A stretch of DNA of 64,000 bases, taken from Desulfomonilia bacterium. Its GTDB lineage: Bacteria > Desulfobacterota > Desulfomonilia > UBA1062. Where the stretch lies: the NCBI GenBank assembly GCA_036567785.1, contig DATCTV010000034.1, positions 328,565 through 392,564 on the forward strand, written 5' to 3'. Each line of letters opens with the position of its first letter. Within the stretch, counting starts at the first letter, position 1. Below are positions 52,249 through 62,218 of the stretch, piece by piece. The notes under the pieces are model-generated. The model saw nothing but the letters and a program-made list of their open reading frames with translations, was not told the origin of the DNA and made no database searches. A program made the translations under genes and the position numbers.

Positions 52249-52502
52249 TTAATGTTTATATATCAATTCAGGTGCTTATTGCCACATGGAGATGAGATAA
52301 TCTTTACTGTTTGCGGCATCCAGACGGGAACATGATTTTTTCAACCGTAACTCTCGGCATGTCGGAACAACCAGGTCGCAGAAAAATCGCCCCCGAAAAC
52401 CAAAAGGTAATCAATTACTCTCGTTATGCTTTAAATAATATACTTAGGCTAAAGTATTACCCAGTTCATCCGATAGATATTATAGAATCAAGGGAGGATA
52501 TT

Positions 52503-52820
52503 ATGATTGGAATGCTTAGAGCATCGGTGTTACTTGCAGCTTTAATATTAATTTCATCCACTTCTTTTGCTGAAGGCAACAACCCCTTGGGAATACAAAT
52601 GATAGACTATTCATATGTATGTAATGTTGCAGCGGATTTGCAGCCATCACCGGGAAAAAGCTTTGAGTTGAATATAAGTGAACCGATTATTAAAAATAAA
52701 CAGGTTGAAAGTATAAAAATGAAATCGGAACTTAATCAAAGAAACAAGGTATTATACAGTCATACGGAAAACCCTAGTGACTATATGCACGCTGTTCAGC
52801 AGGGATATGTTCCCTGGTGA
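52503..52820 (+). CDS. Small secreted hypothetical protein
   Basis: A 105-aa protein with a signal peptide (IGMLRASVLLAALILISSTSFAEG). GGGAGG lies just before ATG 52503; a longer reading to 52311 has no support. The mature part is about 80 residues and unremarkable (ends HAVQQGYVPW). Function not recognised. Confidence 0.65.
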   Translation: MIGMLRASVLLAALILISSTSFAEGNNPLGIQMIDYSYVCNVAADLQPSPGKSFELNISEPIIKNKQVESIKMKSELNQRNKVLYSHTENPSDYMHAVQQGYVPW

Positions 52821-52873
52821 GCAGTTTAAACACCCGGCTGCCAGGGCACAGTCTCATCAATAATCATATGTAT

Positions 52874-53287
52874 TCATTCTGACCTTGGAAAATCGGAAGC
52901 ATACTTTTCAATCCATTCTTCAGCAGCCGTTTCCGCGCTTATGGTGCGTCCTTCCTTGCGCTGAACTTCTTTTCTGTAATGTTCAATCTGGCAGATCTGC
53001 TCAATAATCCGGATGCGGTATTGAGTATCGCTATCGAAAAAATTCACCCCTACGTCAAAACCATCGTCTACTTTTTTGCACCATGCAACAACCCCTTTGG
53101 CCTTGAAAGCAGGTTTGATAACGGGAATACTGAGTATAAGCTGCAATCCGTTTGCAAGAGGCACCGACGATTTGAAACACAATCCACCTACGGAGATATT
53201 CTTCAGATTATTGATGCCGATAGTGTTGGAATCCTGGATACGGTATTTAATGGGAATATCTGACGGATGACGTATAAATTCTCTCAT
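52874..53287 (-). CDS. PilZ domain protein
   Basis: A 137-aa protein. The PilZ motifs are REFIRHPSDIPIKYR (the RxxxR-type N-terminal element, here R-E-F-I-R) and NISVGGLCFKS (D/N-x-S-x-x-G). The C-terminal extension is helical. It binds c-di-GMP in the family. GGGAGGG precedes ATG 53287; longer readings to 53323 lack support. It is a likely effector for the HD-GYP regulators at 43180-45447. Confidence 0.88.
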   Translation of the reverse strand: MREFIRHPSDIPIKYRIQDSNTIGINNLKNISVGGLCFKSSVPLANGLQLILSIPVIKPAFKAKGVVAWCKKVDDGFDVGVNFFDSDTQYRIRIIEQICQIEHYRKEVQRKEGRTISAETAAEEWIEKYASDFPRSE

Positions 53288-53455
53288 ATATACCCCCTCC
53301 CTCATTACTCTTGGCTGTCTCATGAGATAATAATGAGTCGTTATGGCCGTGCAAGGCGAATTGGGTTCCGGAAAATATTTTTTTGCTGGATTCTGGAAGT
53401 ATGTCGCTTATAATTATTTTTTATAAAGCTTTAATTTGTATGAGGAGGATACCTG

Positions 53456-54880
53456 ATGCGTACAGTAAATACTGTTTTTCTGTGTGTGATAATCTCATTA
53501 TTGACTGGTTGCCCCAAGGATGACGGCTATATTGCCTCCTGGCCTCAGAATCCCGTAGAATTAAGAGATTATGATGACTCCGTCACGCCCGGTTCTTTAC
53601 GTCTGAAGGCTCAGGAATATGACGCCTGGCACCTGAAATGGCATCAGCCTTATTATGGAGGCTCTGTGCATATCCTCTTTAAGGATGATGCCAGGACTGA
53701 AGTTGAAGCCATTGACGGTTACGGAGACAGCACTATCTGGACAGGGACATATCTCGGCAGTCAGGCCTTCAGATATTATGTAACAGGCGATGTTCAGGCG
53801 AAATCCAATGTTTTGCGTATCGTAAATACCCTTTCTGGGCATCTGCACGTGACCGGGAAAACAGGTTACATTTCAAGGTACTGGGCACCGCAGGATTCTC
53901 TGGGATATCATGGCGATGATTGGTGCAGCAGGTCGAGCAGGTGTCATAAGGTCGATTCAGGCCCCTACACCGGGGATTTCTGGTGGGGGGAAACCAGCAG
54001 GGACCAGTACACAGGGTGGTTCTTCGGAATGGCCCTTGCCTATGATCTGGTCGATGATGAACAAATGCGCTCAATCATCCGCGAGGATGTTGGTACGGTC
54101 GTGACAACTCTTATTAAAAACGGCTGGAATATCATTGCCGAAGACGGCAAAAAGAGCCCTGTTGCCCCGGAGGTATTGCCCAGCATGAGGCTCAGTTTCT
54201 GCACGATCGGATACCATATCACAGGCGACGAGACGATGAGGAAGGAACTCAGCAAGATGCTCCTGAACTCCAACCGTGTTAACATCAAGGTGTCTGATAT
54301 AAATTTCATGAACCGTTACACCCAATACTACGGGAATAACCTTGCCCATACGAACTGGTACAATCTCCTGAGGCTCGGAAGGGTCTATTTCAGCGAGGAT
54401 GACTACAACTGGCTTCTGAGCGAGTTTAACAACTCTGTTCATACCTATACAAGACTTTCTCATAACCCGTGGTTTACCGGAATCTATATGGGACAGGGGG
54501 GATGGAAAAATAATCCCGATGTCGACTACTTCAACCAGCTTGTTCATGACCTTCTTGATTTTCACGATGTGCCGAATTATGAATACTACCTGCCAGCAAG
54601 AGATCCTTCAACGTACACCCTTGATCCAACCTCTGTAATGCTTGCCAAGATTTACGACGAACAGCCCTGGCTTGAAGAGATAATGGGAAATGTCGAGGCG
54701 CAGGCAAAAGAGGCATTTCCAGTCAAACAGCAATGTTCCGCCGGGTTCCAGTTTCAGAAAAATCCTTTCGAGATTAATGAATGCGGCACATATAATCCGA
54801 GGATGGTCCATTCTGGCGTAGATTACCTTGTGGCTTACTGGCTTGCGTGTTACCACAAGTTTTTGACAGCAGACATGTAG
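53456..54880 (+). CDS. Exported lipoprotein of unknown function
   Basis: A 474-aa lipoprotein (lipobox LLTGC, Cys19). The mature protein is mostly helical (TYLGSQAFRYYVTGD, WWGETSRDQYTGWFFGMALAYDLVDDEQM), as in alpha/alpha-toroid hydrolases or lyases, with many Trp, Tyr and His residues. No known family motif is recognised, and it lacks the NIMYSGH and CEP motifs of the LinD-like protein at 22565. GAGGAGG precedes the ATG. Function unknown. Confidence 0.7.
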   Translation: MRTVNTVFLCVIISLLTGCPKDDGYIASWPQNPVELRDYDDSVTPGSLRLKAQEYDAWHLKWHQPYYGGSVHILFKDDARTEVEAIDGYGDSTIWTGTYLGSQAFRYYVTGDVQAKSNVLRIVNTLSGHLHVTGKTGYISRYWAPQDSLGYHGDDWCSRSSRCHKVDSGPYTGDFWWGETSRDQYTGWFFGMALAYDLVDDEQMRSIIREDVGTVVTTLIKNGWNIIAEDGKKSPVAPEVLPSMRLSFCTIGYHITGDETMRKELSKMLLNSNRVNIKVSDINFMNRYTQYYGNNLAHTNWYNLLRLGRVYFSEDDYNWLLSEFNNSVHTYTRLSHNPWFTGIYMGQGGWKNNPDVDYFNQLVHDLLDFHDVPNYEYYLPARDPSTYTLDPTSVMLAKIYDEQPWLEEIMGNVEAQAKEAFPVKQQCSAGFQFQKNPFEINECGTYNPRMVHSGVDYLVAYWLACYHKFLTADM

Positions 54881-54953
54881 GAGGATGAGATATGCAAAAT
54901 AATCTGCCCTGTTTTACAACCTGTTTTGATAACCGCGAACAAAACAGATCAGA

Positions 54954-57527
54954 TCATTTCGGTATAAGCGTAAGCACATCTGTGTATTGAGATTTTATAT
55001 TTTCATCACTGAACGGCATCGGGTATATTTTCCCGGTGATGAAATATTCAGCAGTCATGTCTTTGTAATGCGGGCTTGAAGGATTACCTGACTGACCCGG
55101 TACGGTAACGATGTAAGCAGAAGGATCGGAATCTCCGAAATTTACTATCATACGCATGACCGGGGTTTCAATAACTTCGAAAGAATCGTCTGTCCAGGAA
55201 AAGCCTGCCACATTGATAGTGGCCCAGTCACCGCCCGCAGGATAGGTGCCGGGATTGAAATAATCATCGAAAGCCCCGAATGGCAGCGAATTGGTTATAT
55301 CGTGTTTGAATTCATAGTGAATCAGCTTTCCCCATTGCCAGTCTCTGGGGTCGGGTCCCATGTTCTTCTCGCAAAGGAGTACCGCATCGGCTAGTGATAT
55401 GGCAAGTATATCCGCCTTGGTTTCCTTTTTCCCGGTCCTTATGTCATCCCAGAAAGGTGATTCCTTTCTTGAGAGGATATGGTCCTCCGGCGCGGAATAA
55501 CCCATATTGTTTGATGATTCAAAAGATTTCCAGCCCGTGTCTCCATACGGCTTTGTCTCATTAAGGAATGTATTGGCGTTTTTGAGCTTTCCGGTAAGAT
55601 TTCCGAAAGCTTTCCATTGAGCGTCTTCGGATGGCCCGAAGTCATCCATAAAGGTATTTATTGTTGCAGTATGGTAAAAGGCACCCATGACTGCGGCAAA
55701 TATTGATGTCGGACTCATTACGCAGTTAAAGACCTTCGGGTCCAGAAGTTCGAGTGCTTTTCTGGCCTTTTCCTGATTCTTTGGCGAAAGGCGGTCAATT
55801 GCATTCCTGATTTCAGAAGCGGAATCACCTTCAAACAGCATTTTCTGAACCTTTGAGGCCATGATGGAATATCTGTCAACCTGCATGCTTATCATATCGC
55901 CGGTTGTCACGTTATTCATCGGGGCCAGCATCGTTTCTATTCTTTCAAATCTCTCTGGTTTTGCCCATGAATTCGATATCATTACAGGATAGTCCTGAGG
56001 GACAGTCATATTGTTTGCTGTTGCAAGAAAGCCTTTCGATGGGTTCATATCATGGGGCATCTTTTCAACAGGTACAACGCCTGTCCAGTCATACTCTCCA
56101 TCCCAGCCCGAAGACGGGAACAACCCCCGGCCATTCTTTCTTAGCGGACATAAGCCGGAGACCTGCCAGGCTATATTATCGCTGTCGGCATATATGAAAT
56201 TCAGGTACATGGCTTTGATATTCAATATGGCTTTATTCGCATCATAAATATTCTTTGCCTGGGCAAGCTTGTAAAATCCCGCATATGTATCTGATATTCC
56301 CTGAAACATCCATGAAAGAGCCAGACCATAATTCTTTGCATCGGGCATGATCACAGGAGAAAAAGGCAGTGTGCTTATATTGGTATTCAGAAGCGGGCCA
56401 TGACACGTTGCTGAAATAACCTTCATTTCCGGTTTCTCAGATTTGATGCGAAATACTTCATTTCTCGTTTCTGCCGGCAGCCACTCTCCTTTATACAAGT
56501 ACATGAGTTTGTTTTTGTCGGTTTTGAGTTTTTCTATGAACAGGTCCTCGGTATCGGCACATACCATGGTTACACCCCATGCCACATGCCCGTTATAACC
56601 CAGGACAACAACAGGAAGCCCTGGAATGAGGACGCCTCCTGCTTCATATCCCGGGCATTTGAGATGCATGATCATCCAGTTTGAAGGCGTTGTCGGAATC
56701 AGGTGCGTATCGTTGCATATTATTGATTTTCCGCCGAGTGTTTTTGAGCCCATAAGCGCCCAGTTGTTTGATGCCGGCAGAGATTTGGGTATTATGTTAT
56801 CCAGGTAATTGGTTGAACTGTGCTTATCATTCATATCACCTGTCAAATCGTGGAAAGGAACGGAATCAAGCTTTTTGATTTCGTCTTCCGGAAGAGGGGT
56901 TCCAGGATATACGGGGAAGAGCCATGCTGTTTTTTCATATCCGAGCTGAGAGGCGATAGCCATGTAATCGAGCTCTTCATAGAGATTGTATGACAGGCCG
57001 TAACCTATTGCGCTGAAACAATACAGGCTGTCGGACGGTGTCCACGGATGAGGCGCGAAACCTGTTATGGCAAACTCTGCTGGAAGGTATTTTTTTGTTT
57101 TAAGATAGGTGTTTACGCCTTTTGAAAAGCTCTCAAGGGAAAGCAGGTATCTTTTATCCAGGGCAAGCAGGGTGTCGTCCACATATTTTTTTATTCCGAG
57201 AGTCCTGAAATAAATATCGGTTTGAAGCATGTCCTTTCCGGCTATTTCTGAAAGTCTGCCCTGCATGGCCATGCTTCTCAGATACATCTGCCACAGCCTG
57301 TCTGAGGCCATTGCGTAACCGGCTCCAAAAAAAAGGTCTTCCTCATTGTTCGCTTCGATATAAGGAATACCGAGGCTGTCCCTCCTTATAATGACTTTTT
57401 CCTTGATTCCTTCTATTTCAACAGTGCCTGAGGGTTTATCGACCGAGGCATTGAATCTTTTTTTCACCATTACGCAAGCGCTCATAATAATGCAGACGAT
57501 GCAAAGCAATATTATCATTCTTTTCAT
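54954..57527 (-). CDS. Penicillin-acylase-like lipoprotein (Ntn hydrolase)
   Basis: An 857-aa exported protein (lipobox IMSAC, Cys18). It follows the penicillin acylase/AHL acylase plan. The alpha chain starts with RDSLGIPYIEANNEEDLFFGAGYAMASDRLWQM in parts, and Ser253 in LPASNNWALMGSKT should become the N-terminal nucleophile of the beta chain. NDTHL lies just after. A conserved beta-chain asparagine segment (TANNMTVP) is present. Substrates of the family include penicillins, cyclic imides and acyl-homoserine lactones. GGGG precedes the ATG. Confidence 0.88.
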   Translation of the reverse strand: MKRMIILLCIVCIIMSACVMVKKRFNASVDKPSGTVEIEGIKEKVIIRRDSLGIPYIEANNEEDLFFGAGYAMASDRLWQMYLRSMAMQGRLSEIAGKDMLQTDIYFRTLGIKKYVDDTLLALDKRYLLSLESFSKGVNTYLKTKKYLPAEFAITGFAPHPWTPSDSLYCFSAIGYGLSYNLYEELDYMAIASQLGYEKTAWLFPVYPGTPLPEDEIKKLDSVPFHDLTGDMNDKHSSTNYLDNIIPKSLPASNNWALMGSKTLGGKSIICNDTHLIPTTPSNWMIMHLKCPGYEAGGVLIPGLPVVVLGYNGHVAWGVTMVCADTEDLFIEKLKTDKNKLMYLYKGEWLPAETRNEVFRIKSEKPEMKVISATCHGPLLNTNISTLPFSPVIMPDAKNYGLALSWMFQGISDTYAGFYKLAQAKNIYDANKAILNIKAMYLNFIYADSDNIAWQVSGLCPLRKNGRGLFPSSGWDGEYDWTGVVPVEKMPHDMNPSKGFLATANNMTVPQDYPVMISNSWAKPERFERIETMLAPMNNVTTGDMISMQVDRYSIMASKVQKMLFEGDSASEIRNAIDRLSPKNQEKARKALELLDPKVFNCVMSPTSIFAAVMGAFYHTATINTFMDDFGPSEDAQWKAFGNLTGKLKNANTFLNETKPYGDTGWKSFESSNNMGYSAPEDHILSRKESPFWDDIRTGKKETKADILAISLADAVLLCEKNMGPDPRDWQWGKLIHYEFKHDITNSLPFGAFDDYFNPGTYPAGGDWATINVAGFSWTDDSFEVIETPVMRMIVNFGDSDPSAYIVTVPGQSGNPSSPHYKDMTAEYFITGKIYPMPFSDENIKSQYTDVLTLIPK

Positions 57528-57591
57528 ATAATACCCCTGCGTGAACCGTAAAATATAAGGATTTTATGACAACACTGTCAGCATAAACCCA

Positions 57592-58452
57592 TTACATGAA
57601 CGAGATTCCTTTTAACATGGTCACAGGAAAGACATTTCTGAAGAAAGGATTGTAATCCTTGACATCTCGGGGGAGGTTAAGCCTCATCGAATTGGACCAG
57701 ATAACCTGATTGCTCTTAAAATCAACAAGCAAGGCCAGAGAGTCAATATCATCCTTTCTCATGTCAATGATTTGAATTGAATCTGGAGAAGGGTTGGAAA
57801 AACCTACTCCGGTTTCATTTCCAATGATTTTGTTGTTCTTATCTCTCAGATATACCTGAGCCTGTCCTATAATAACGAGAAGGGCATCCGAACCCGTTCT
57901 GTCTCTAATCATAGAAAGGGATTTGATTATATTCTCATCCGGTTTGAATGAGCTGTTCCGGTTTTCACTCTTATTCGGCATATCGGCTGCCAGGGCAATT
58001 ACTTTTGTAAGGGCCTCGTTATATTCTTTATCGTTATCCGATAAAGAAGGTGATACAAAGGGGGGGGTTCTGTTTTCAATAACGGTGCCTATTTTTACAT
58101 CGACCCCGGTTTGATCGGTGATATATGATCCCACATAGGGTTCAGGGCATAAAACCGGAACTTTTTTATTCTTTTTGAGGTAGCTTTTAAACCCTGCAAT
58201 GGCCTCCTTCTCTGCACTTATGGATTCGTTGAGAAGCAGTGCATGCATATGTTCGGCAACACATATATCTGCGAGAATGCCCACTTTTTTTATGGAAGTG
58301 AATGTCTTTGAAAAGTCATCTGATACGTCCACTCCATAATCCAGGGAAATAGTCTTTGTGTCTGCTTCAGGTCTGGTTTTGAGTGTTGTGCAGGATCCAA
58401 GCAGCATAATGATAAATGCACAAATTATAATTTGGACAAGCTTTTTATTCAT
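57592..58452 (-). CDS. Exported lipoprotein of unknown function
   Basis: A 286-aa lipoprotein (lipobox LGSC, Cys21). The mature part alternates hydrophobic strands and helices (KKVGILADICVAEH, DALLVIIGQAQVYLRDK, SLALLVDFKSNQVIWSNS), a pattern seen in outer-membrane-associated assembly proteins. No family is recognised. GGGAG precedes the ATG. It is 64 bp upstream of the penicillin-acylase-like gene in the same direction. Confidence 0.7.
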   Translation of the reverse strand: MNKKLVQIIICAFIIMLLGSCTTLKTRPEADTKTISLDYGVDVSDDFSKTFTSIKKVGILADICVAEHMHALLLNESISAEKEAIAGFKSYLKKNKKVPVLCPEPYVGSYITDQTGVDVKIGTVIENRTPPFVSPSLSDNDKEYNEALTKVIALAADMPNKSENRNSSFKPDENIIKSLSMIRDRTGSDALLVIIGQAQVYLRDKNNKIIGNETGVGFSNPSPDSIQIIDMRKDDIDSLALLVDFKSNQVIWSNSMRLNLPRDVKDYNPFFRNVFPVTMLKGISFM

Positions 58453-58791
58453 GTTTTTTTCTCCCTTGATACTTAATTTGGTGGCACCTGACAGGATCCT
58501 GAATGTTTAACATCCTCAACCAATTTCGGTAAAGGCCCACATTTCATTTTGTCCTGTATAGAGACATATTATATCCAAAAAGTGAATATTTTCCATCGAT
58601 AATGAATAAAGGGATTTCAGACACTTAATAGATTTAATTTGTTTGATATTAAAGTGTAAAATTCAATAGAAATTCCTCAAGATTTCCAATAAAAAAATTT
58701 GACAGAAATTTATATAAAATATTAAAGATTCCATAAGATACTTGACGATAATAAAACTTAAAAATTGTCATGCTCTTTAGGGAGGGTGTTG
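58453..58791. other. AT-rich intergenic region without a visible gene
   Basis: Between the minus-strand lipoprotein and the plus-strand PilZ gene. It is rich in A and T (many ATTAAA-like stretches) and probably holds the promoters of both divergent genes. No ORF or clear RNA structure recognised. Confidence 0.6.
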
Positions 58792-59091
58792 ATGGAAGAA
58801 AAAAGAAAATATCCCAGGCGAAAACTAGGCTGTGCCGCGTTGTTCAAGGGGGGCACCCAGGCGCTTGAGAATGTCCGTATACGTGATATAAGCAGAGGCG
58901 GTATATTCGTTGAATCCCAGAATCCTACCTGCCATGGTGAAACTGTCATTATCAATATAGATGAATACAATATCGGCAGGGACCTCGGCATAAAAGGCAT
59001 CGTGGTTAGAAACATTCCTGAATACGGTATGGGCATACAGATTTTATCTACTACAAACGATGATTATTTGAGGGAGTGGCTTTCCAGATAA
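58792..59091 (+). CDS. PilZ domain protein
   Basis: A 99-aa single-domain PilZ protein: EKRKYPRRKLGCAALFK at the N-terminus and RIRDISRGGIFVES (D-x-S-x-x-G) in the middle. These bind c-di-GMP in the family. GGGAGGG before ATG 58792 sets the start. Together with the protein at 52874 it gives two c-di-GMP effectors within about 16 kb of the HD-GYP cluster. Confidence 0.9.
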   Translation: MEEKRKYPRRKLGCAALFKGGTQALENVRIRDISRGGIFVESQNPTCHGETVIINIDEYNIGRDLGIKGIVVRNIPEYGMGIQILSTTNDDYLREWLSR

Positions 59092-59114
59092 TCCGGCATT
59101 CTTGATTAAAAGGA

Positions 59115-60452
59115 TTATTTAATCTCAGCCTTCAATTTTCTGTACATCTCATATGTAAGATTTTCCCACCTGCAGGGAAGGAGCGAGTTATTGTGAAAGA
59201 GCGGTTCCGATTCTATGGGGAAAGGGCTTACCTTGACTGCTTCCGGCCACAAAGGCGTTCCTGGAATCGGGGAATATTCTGCTATCAAGGGTCGTGCCCC
59301 GGTTGTCTTTACAAAATTAACCGTATCGATAACCTGCCTGATATCCTGCTTCGGCATGCCGCAAAGTACATATACCCCGATGTCGTTATCGGCATACCCG
59401 GCTTTATGGAGATTCTTTACTGCCAGGGCAAACTCCTGATTCGTAACCTTTGAACCCGTTGCAGTCTGTAAAGCCGAGTCTGAAGTCTCAAGTCCAAGCC
59501 TTATTGTCCTGAAGCCGGATTTTTTCATCAGCGTTGCAACTTCTTCACTTATTGAATTTGCATGAAGACCGTTCGGACAATGGAATTGAACCTTGATATC
59601 CCTTTTTATAATTTCTTCCATGAGGGGAATCGCTGTGAGTTCAGGCTCGTACAGGAGTGCATCATCATAAAATGCAAAATCCCTGATTCCCTTTGAGTTC
59701 CAGAACCCGATTTCATCGGCTACCATTACTGGGTTGCGCCTTCTGAATCCTTTATTTAAGATTTTTGATGCACAGTAAGTACATCGATATTGGCATCCCC
59801 TTGACGTCAGTATGCATACATATGGTGAGGATGTAAGGTCAAAAGCAGGATAGGGAAATGCGTCAAGGTCTGCGGTATCAAACAGGCGGGGCTTCTCGAT
59901 ATTCCATATCGAGCACAGGGTTTCAACAGCGCCTGCTTCACCTTCACCCTGAATTATCATATCGGCGCCTGAAAATCTCGATGCATGCTCGCCGAGAAGT
60001 GTCGCGTATATGCCGCCGAGAATAACAGGAATTTCTGCATATCTCTTTTTTATCCGCCTGATTGCATCGATTACACCTGGATACCAGTATGTCATGAGAG
60101 AAGTTACAAGAATCGCATCAGGTTCGGGAATGCCTTTAAGCCTTAAATCAAATTCATCAGGGTCAATCCCGTACCTGGAATAATTTCTCGGGAAGAAGGC
60201 TAGCGCCTGCGGTTTTTCGACGACCTTCCTCCTGAACTTTCCATGTCCTCCCGGTTTTCTGGGCAAAGGGTCTGCCTGAAGGCAGTCTATAAAGGTGATC
60301 TCACAGCCATAAGCCCTGAGCAGTGAGCCGATATAAAGAAGCCCAAGGGGCCTGGCCCACATGTCATAGGCGGCAAAGTCATAAATCCATGGATTGACAA
60401 GGAGGATATTCTTCCCCTTGAAAATCTCATTATCAATCTTTTTCTTTGTCAC
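59115..60452 (-). CDS. B12-binding-domain radical SAM protein
   Basis: A 445-aa enzyme. The N-terminal half resembles a cobalamin-binding domain (ILLVNPWIYDFAAYDMWARPLGLLYIGSLLRAYG, with VILGGIYATLLGEHA). The radical SAM cluster CxxxCxxC is Cys220, Cys224 and Cys227 in TSRGCQYRCTYCAS. Such proteins catalyse methylations and other modifications; the substrate is unknown. It starts with GTG at 60452, immediately after the glpD stop (60453), and AAGGA lies 4-5 nt upstream, so translation is coupled. Confidence 0.87.
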   Translation of the reverse strand: MTKKKIDNEIFKGKNILLVNPWIYDFAAYDMWARPLGLLYIGSLLRAYGCEITFIDCLQADPLPRKPGGHGKFRRKVVEKPQALAFFPRNYSRYGIDPDEFDLRLKGIPEPDAILVTSLMTYWYPGVIDAIRRIKKRYAEIPVILGGIYATLLGEHASRFSGADMIIQGEGEAGAVETLCSIWNIEKPRLFDTADLDAFPYPAFDLTSSPYVCILTSRGCQYRCTYCASKILNKGFRRRNPVMVADEIGFWNSKGIRDFAFYDDALLYEPELTAIPLMEEIIKRDIKVQFHCPNGLHANSISEEVATLMKKSGFRTIRLGLETSDSALQTATGSKVTNQEFALAVKNLHKAGYADNDIGVYVLCGMPKQDIRQVIDTVNFVKTTGARPLIAEYSPIPGTPLWPEAVKVSPFPIESEPLFHNNSLLPCRWENLTYEMYRKLKAEIK

Positions 60453-62090
60453 CTATTCCTTCAGCGTCTCAAATGCCGACATTACTGAATCGATTTCCAG
60501 GGCCTTTTTTGCCTTGGTCCACTTGAGTTCTTTAGCTGCGATGGAAGCGATATTGTCTATGACATCGGCACCGGGATTTCCAAGAGTGCATATGCCGGTT
60601 CTTCTGAAGAGGATGTCGGAAAGCCTTAACGCCATTTCATTTTTCAGTGAATAAACAGCCTCGGCAGTAATATCAGGGAGGCTGTCACAGACCTTTTCCA
60701 GTTTCTTCGGGGATGTCGCTATTACATCGAGATATCTGGTACCGTAGTTTCTGCAGAGATTCTCTATTATTTCATCCGGAAGTCCGGCAGGCCTTTTTAT
60801 CTTTGCCCTTTCTACAAATGTAGAATATCTGGCTATGTCCCCTCCATAAAGCGGCGTGGTATGGGTCATACAGGGCAATGGCTCTTTTCCGAGCTTGCTG
60901 ACTGTGAGGTCGACAAGCTGTGCGGCAAGGTTTCTCGATGTGGTATACTTTCCCCCAATGACTGTAATGAAGCCCTTTATCCGGTCATCCACCTCATGAT
61001 CGTATATCTCATACTTGCGTGAGGCATCATATACTTCTACTTCTATGCTTGTTTCTTTTTCAACTATTGGCCTCAGTCCTCCATAATGGAAAAGCACGTC
61101 GGAGCGCTTTAAGTTTGCAGAAGGGTATCCTTCGTTAACCTCGCTTATGAGACCCTGGATATCGTTTTCAGTTACCTTGAAGTCATCGGGATTTCCCTTG
61201 AAGAGTTCATCCGTAGTACCGATGAGGCTGTGGCCTCTCCAGGGGATTATAAAGAAATGCCTGCCGCCCGGGGTCTGAAGGGTTATGGCCTTATCTTTGC
61301 CTATGGCACGAGTGATTATATGAATGCCCTTTGACCTGACAAGTCCATGATGAGTCTTTCCCTTGAGTTTGCCCAGCATAAGGTCAGCCCAGGGGCCTGT
61401 CGCATTGATTGTGACCCTGGAACGAATTGAATATTCCTCGCCTGACAGCACGTCACGTACTCTGACTCCGGTTATGGTGTCGCCTTCGTTGATAAGTTCA
61501 GTCACTTCAGTGTAATTTGCAGCTTCCGCACCGTATTCGACACCCGAGAGTATGAATTCAAGTGTCAGCCTTTCAGGCGAATACATCTGGCAGTCATGGT
61601 ATATGACGCCTCCCTTGAGCCCTTCCTTTACAAGGCCGGGTGCCAGTTCAAGAATTTCTTCGGCATTTAATCTCTCATGCGCGGGGATTTTTCTGTCGTC
61701 GTCGTTAATCCATTTCCTGTCATATGCGAGCGAATCATAAAACACCATGGCCGATATTACTGCCGGAAGACCGCGCATTCCCCATCCGTAGGCTGGGAAA
61801 ATAAAAGGCATCGGATATACGAGGTGCGGGGCTATCATTTCCAGTATGCGCCTTTCCTGCAGCGATTCCCTGACAAGGCCAAGCTCCATTGTCTTTAAAT
61901 ATCTGAGTCCTCCGTGTATGAGTTTGGATGTCGCAGCCGAGGTGGCTGCGCCAAAATCCGATTTGTCGATGAGTGCTGTTTTCAGGCCTCTTAAAGCCGC
62001 ATCCCAAAGAACGCATGCGCCTGTTATGCCGCCTCCTATAACAAGAAGGTCATAGGTTTTTTCCGACAGGGCCTTAAGGTCTCTTTTCAT
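60453..62090 (-). CDS. glpD: FAD-dependent glycerol-3-phosphate dehydrogenase
   Basis: A 545-aa GlpD-type flavoprotein: DLLVIGGGITGACVLWDAALRG (FAD), then SAATSKLIHGGLRYL, and the DAO domain with IPWRGHSLIGTTDE. It oxidises glycerol-3-phosphate to dihydroxyacetone phosphate. It is a paralogue of the protein at 2602-4260. ATG 62090 is chosen because GGAGG lies just upstream; a longer reading to 62204 has no ribosome site. It is the first gene of a pair with the radical SAM protein, and diverges from the SDR gene. Confidence 0.9.
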   Translation of the reverse strand: MKRDLKALSEKTYDLLVIGGGITGACVLWDAALRGLKTALIDKSDFGAATSAATSKLIHGGLRYLKTMELGLVRESLQERRILEMIAPHLVYPMPFIFPAYGWGMRGLPAVISAMVFYDSLAYDRKWINDDDRKIPAHERLNAEEILELAPGLVKEGLKGGVIYHDCQMYSPERLTLEFILSGVEYGAEAANYTEVTELINEGDTITGVRVRDVLSGEEYSIRSRVTINATGPWADLMLGKLKGKTHHGLVRSKGIHIITRAIGKDKAITLQTPGGRHFFIIPWRGHSLIGTTDELFKGNPDDFKVTENDIQGLISEVNEGYPSANLKRSDVLFHYGGLRPIVEKETSIEVEVYDASRKYEIYDHEVDDRIKGFITVIGGKYTTSRNLAAQLVDLTVSKLGKEPLPCMTHTTPLYGGDIARYSTFVERAKIKRPAGLPDEIIENLCRNYGTRYLDVIATSPKKLEKVCDSLPDITAEAVYSLKNEMALRLSDILFRRTGICTLGNPGADVIDNIASIAAKELKWTKAKKALEIDSVMSAFETLKE

Positions 62091-62218
62091 TTTTTCCTCC
62101 GTATTTATAATCAGTACAGGATTCTTATCGTAAAAAATTGAAACAATCTGTAGCAATAAATTATGATTTTGTTGTCCGGTATTATCAAGTCTGCTATCAG
62201 CCACAAAAGGAGGCAGTT

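Noticed and set aside
52249..52502. Possible c-di-GMP riboswitch upstream of the small secreted protein, given the PilZ and HD-GYP genes nearby
   Set aside because: No GEMM-type conserved core or tetraloop-receptor pattern could be read in this stretch or in the other gaps near the PilZ genes.
53456..54880. Second LinD-like protein
   Set aside because: It is an exported helical lipoprotein, but lacks the NIMYxGH and CEP-x6-C motifs, so it is left as unknown.
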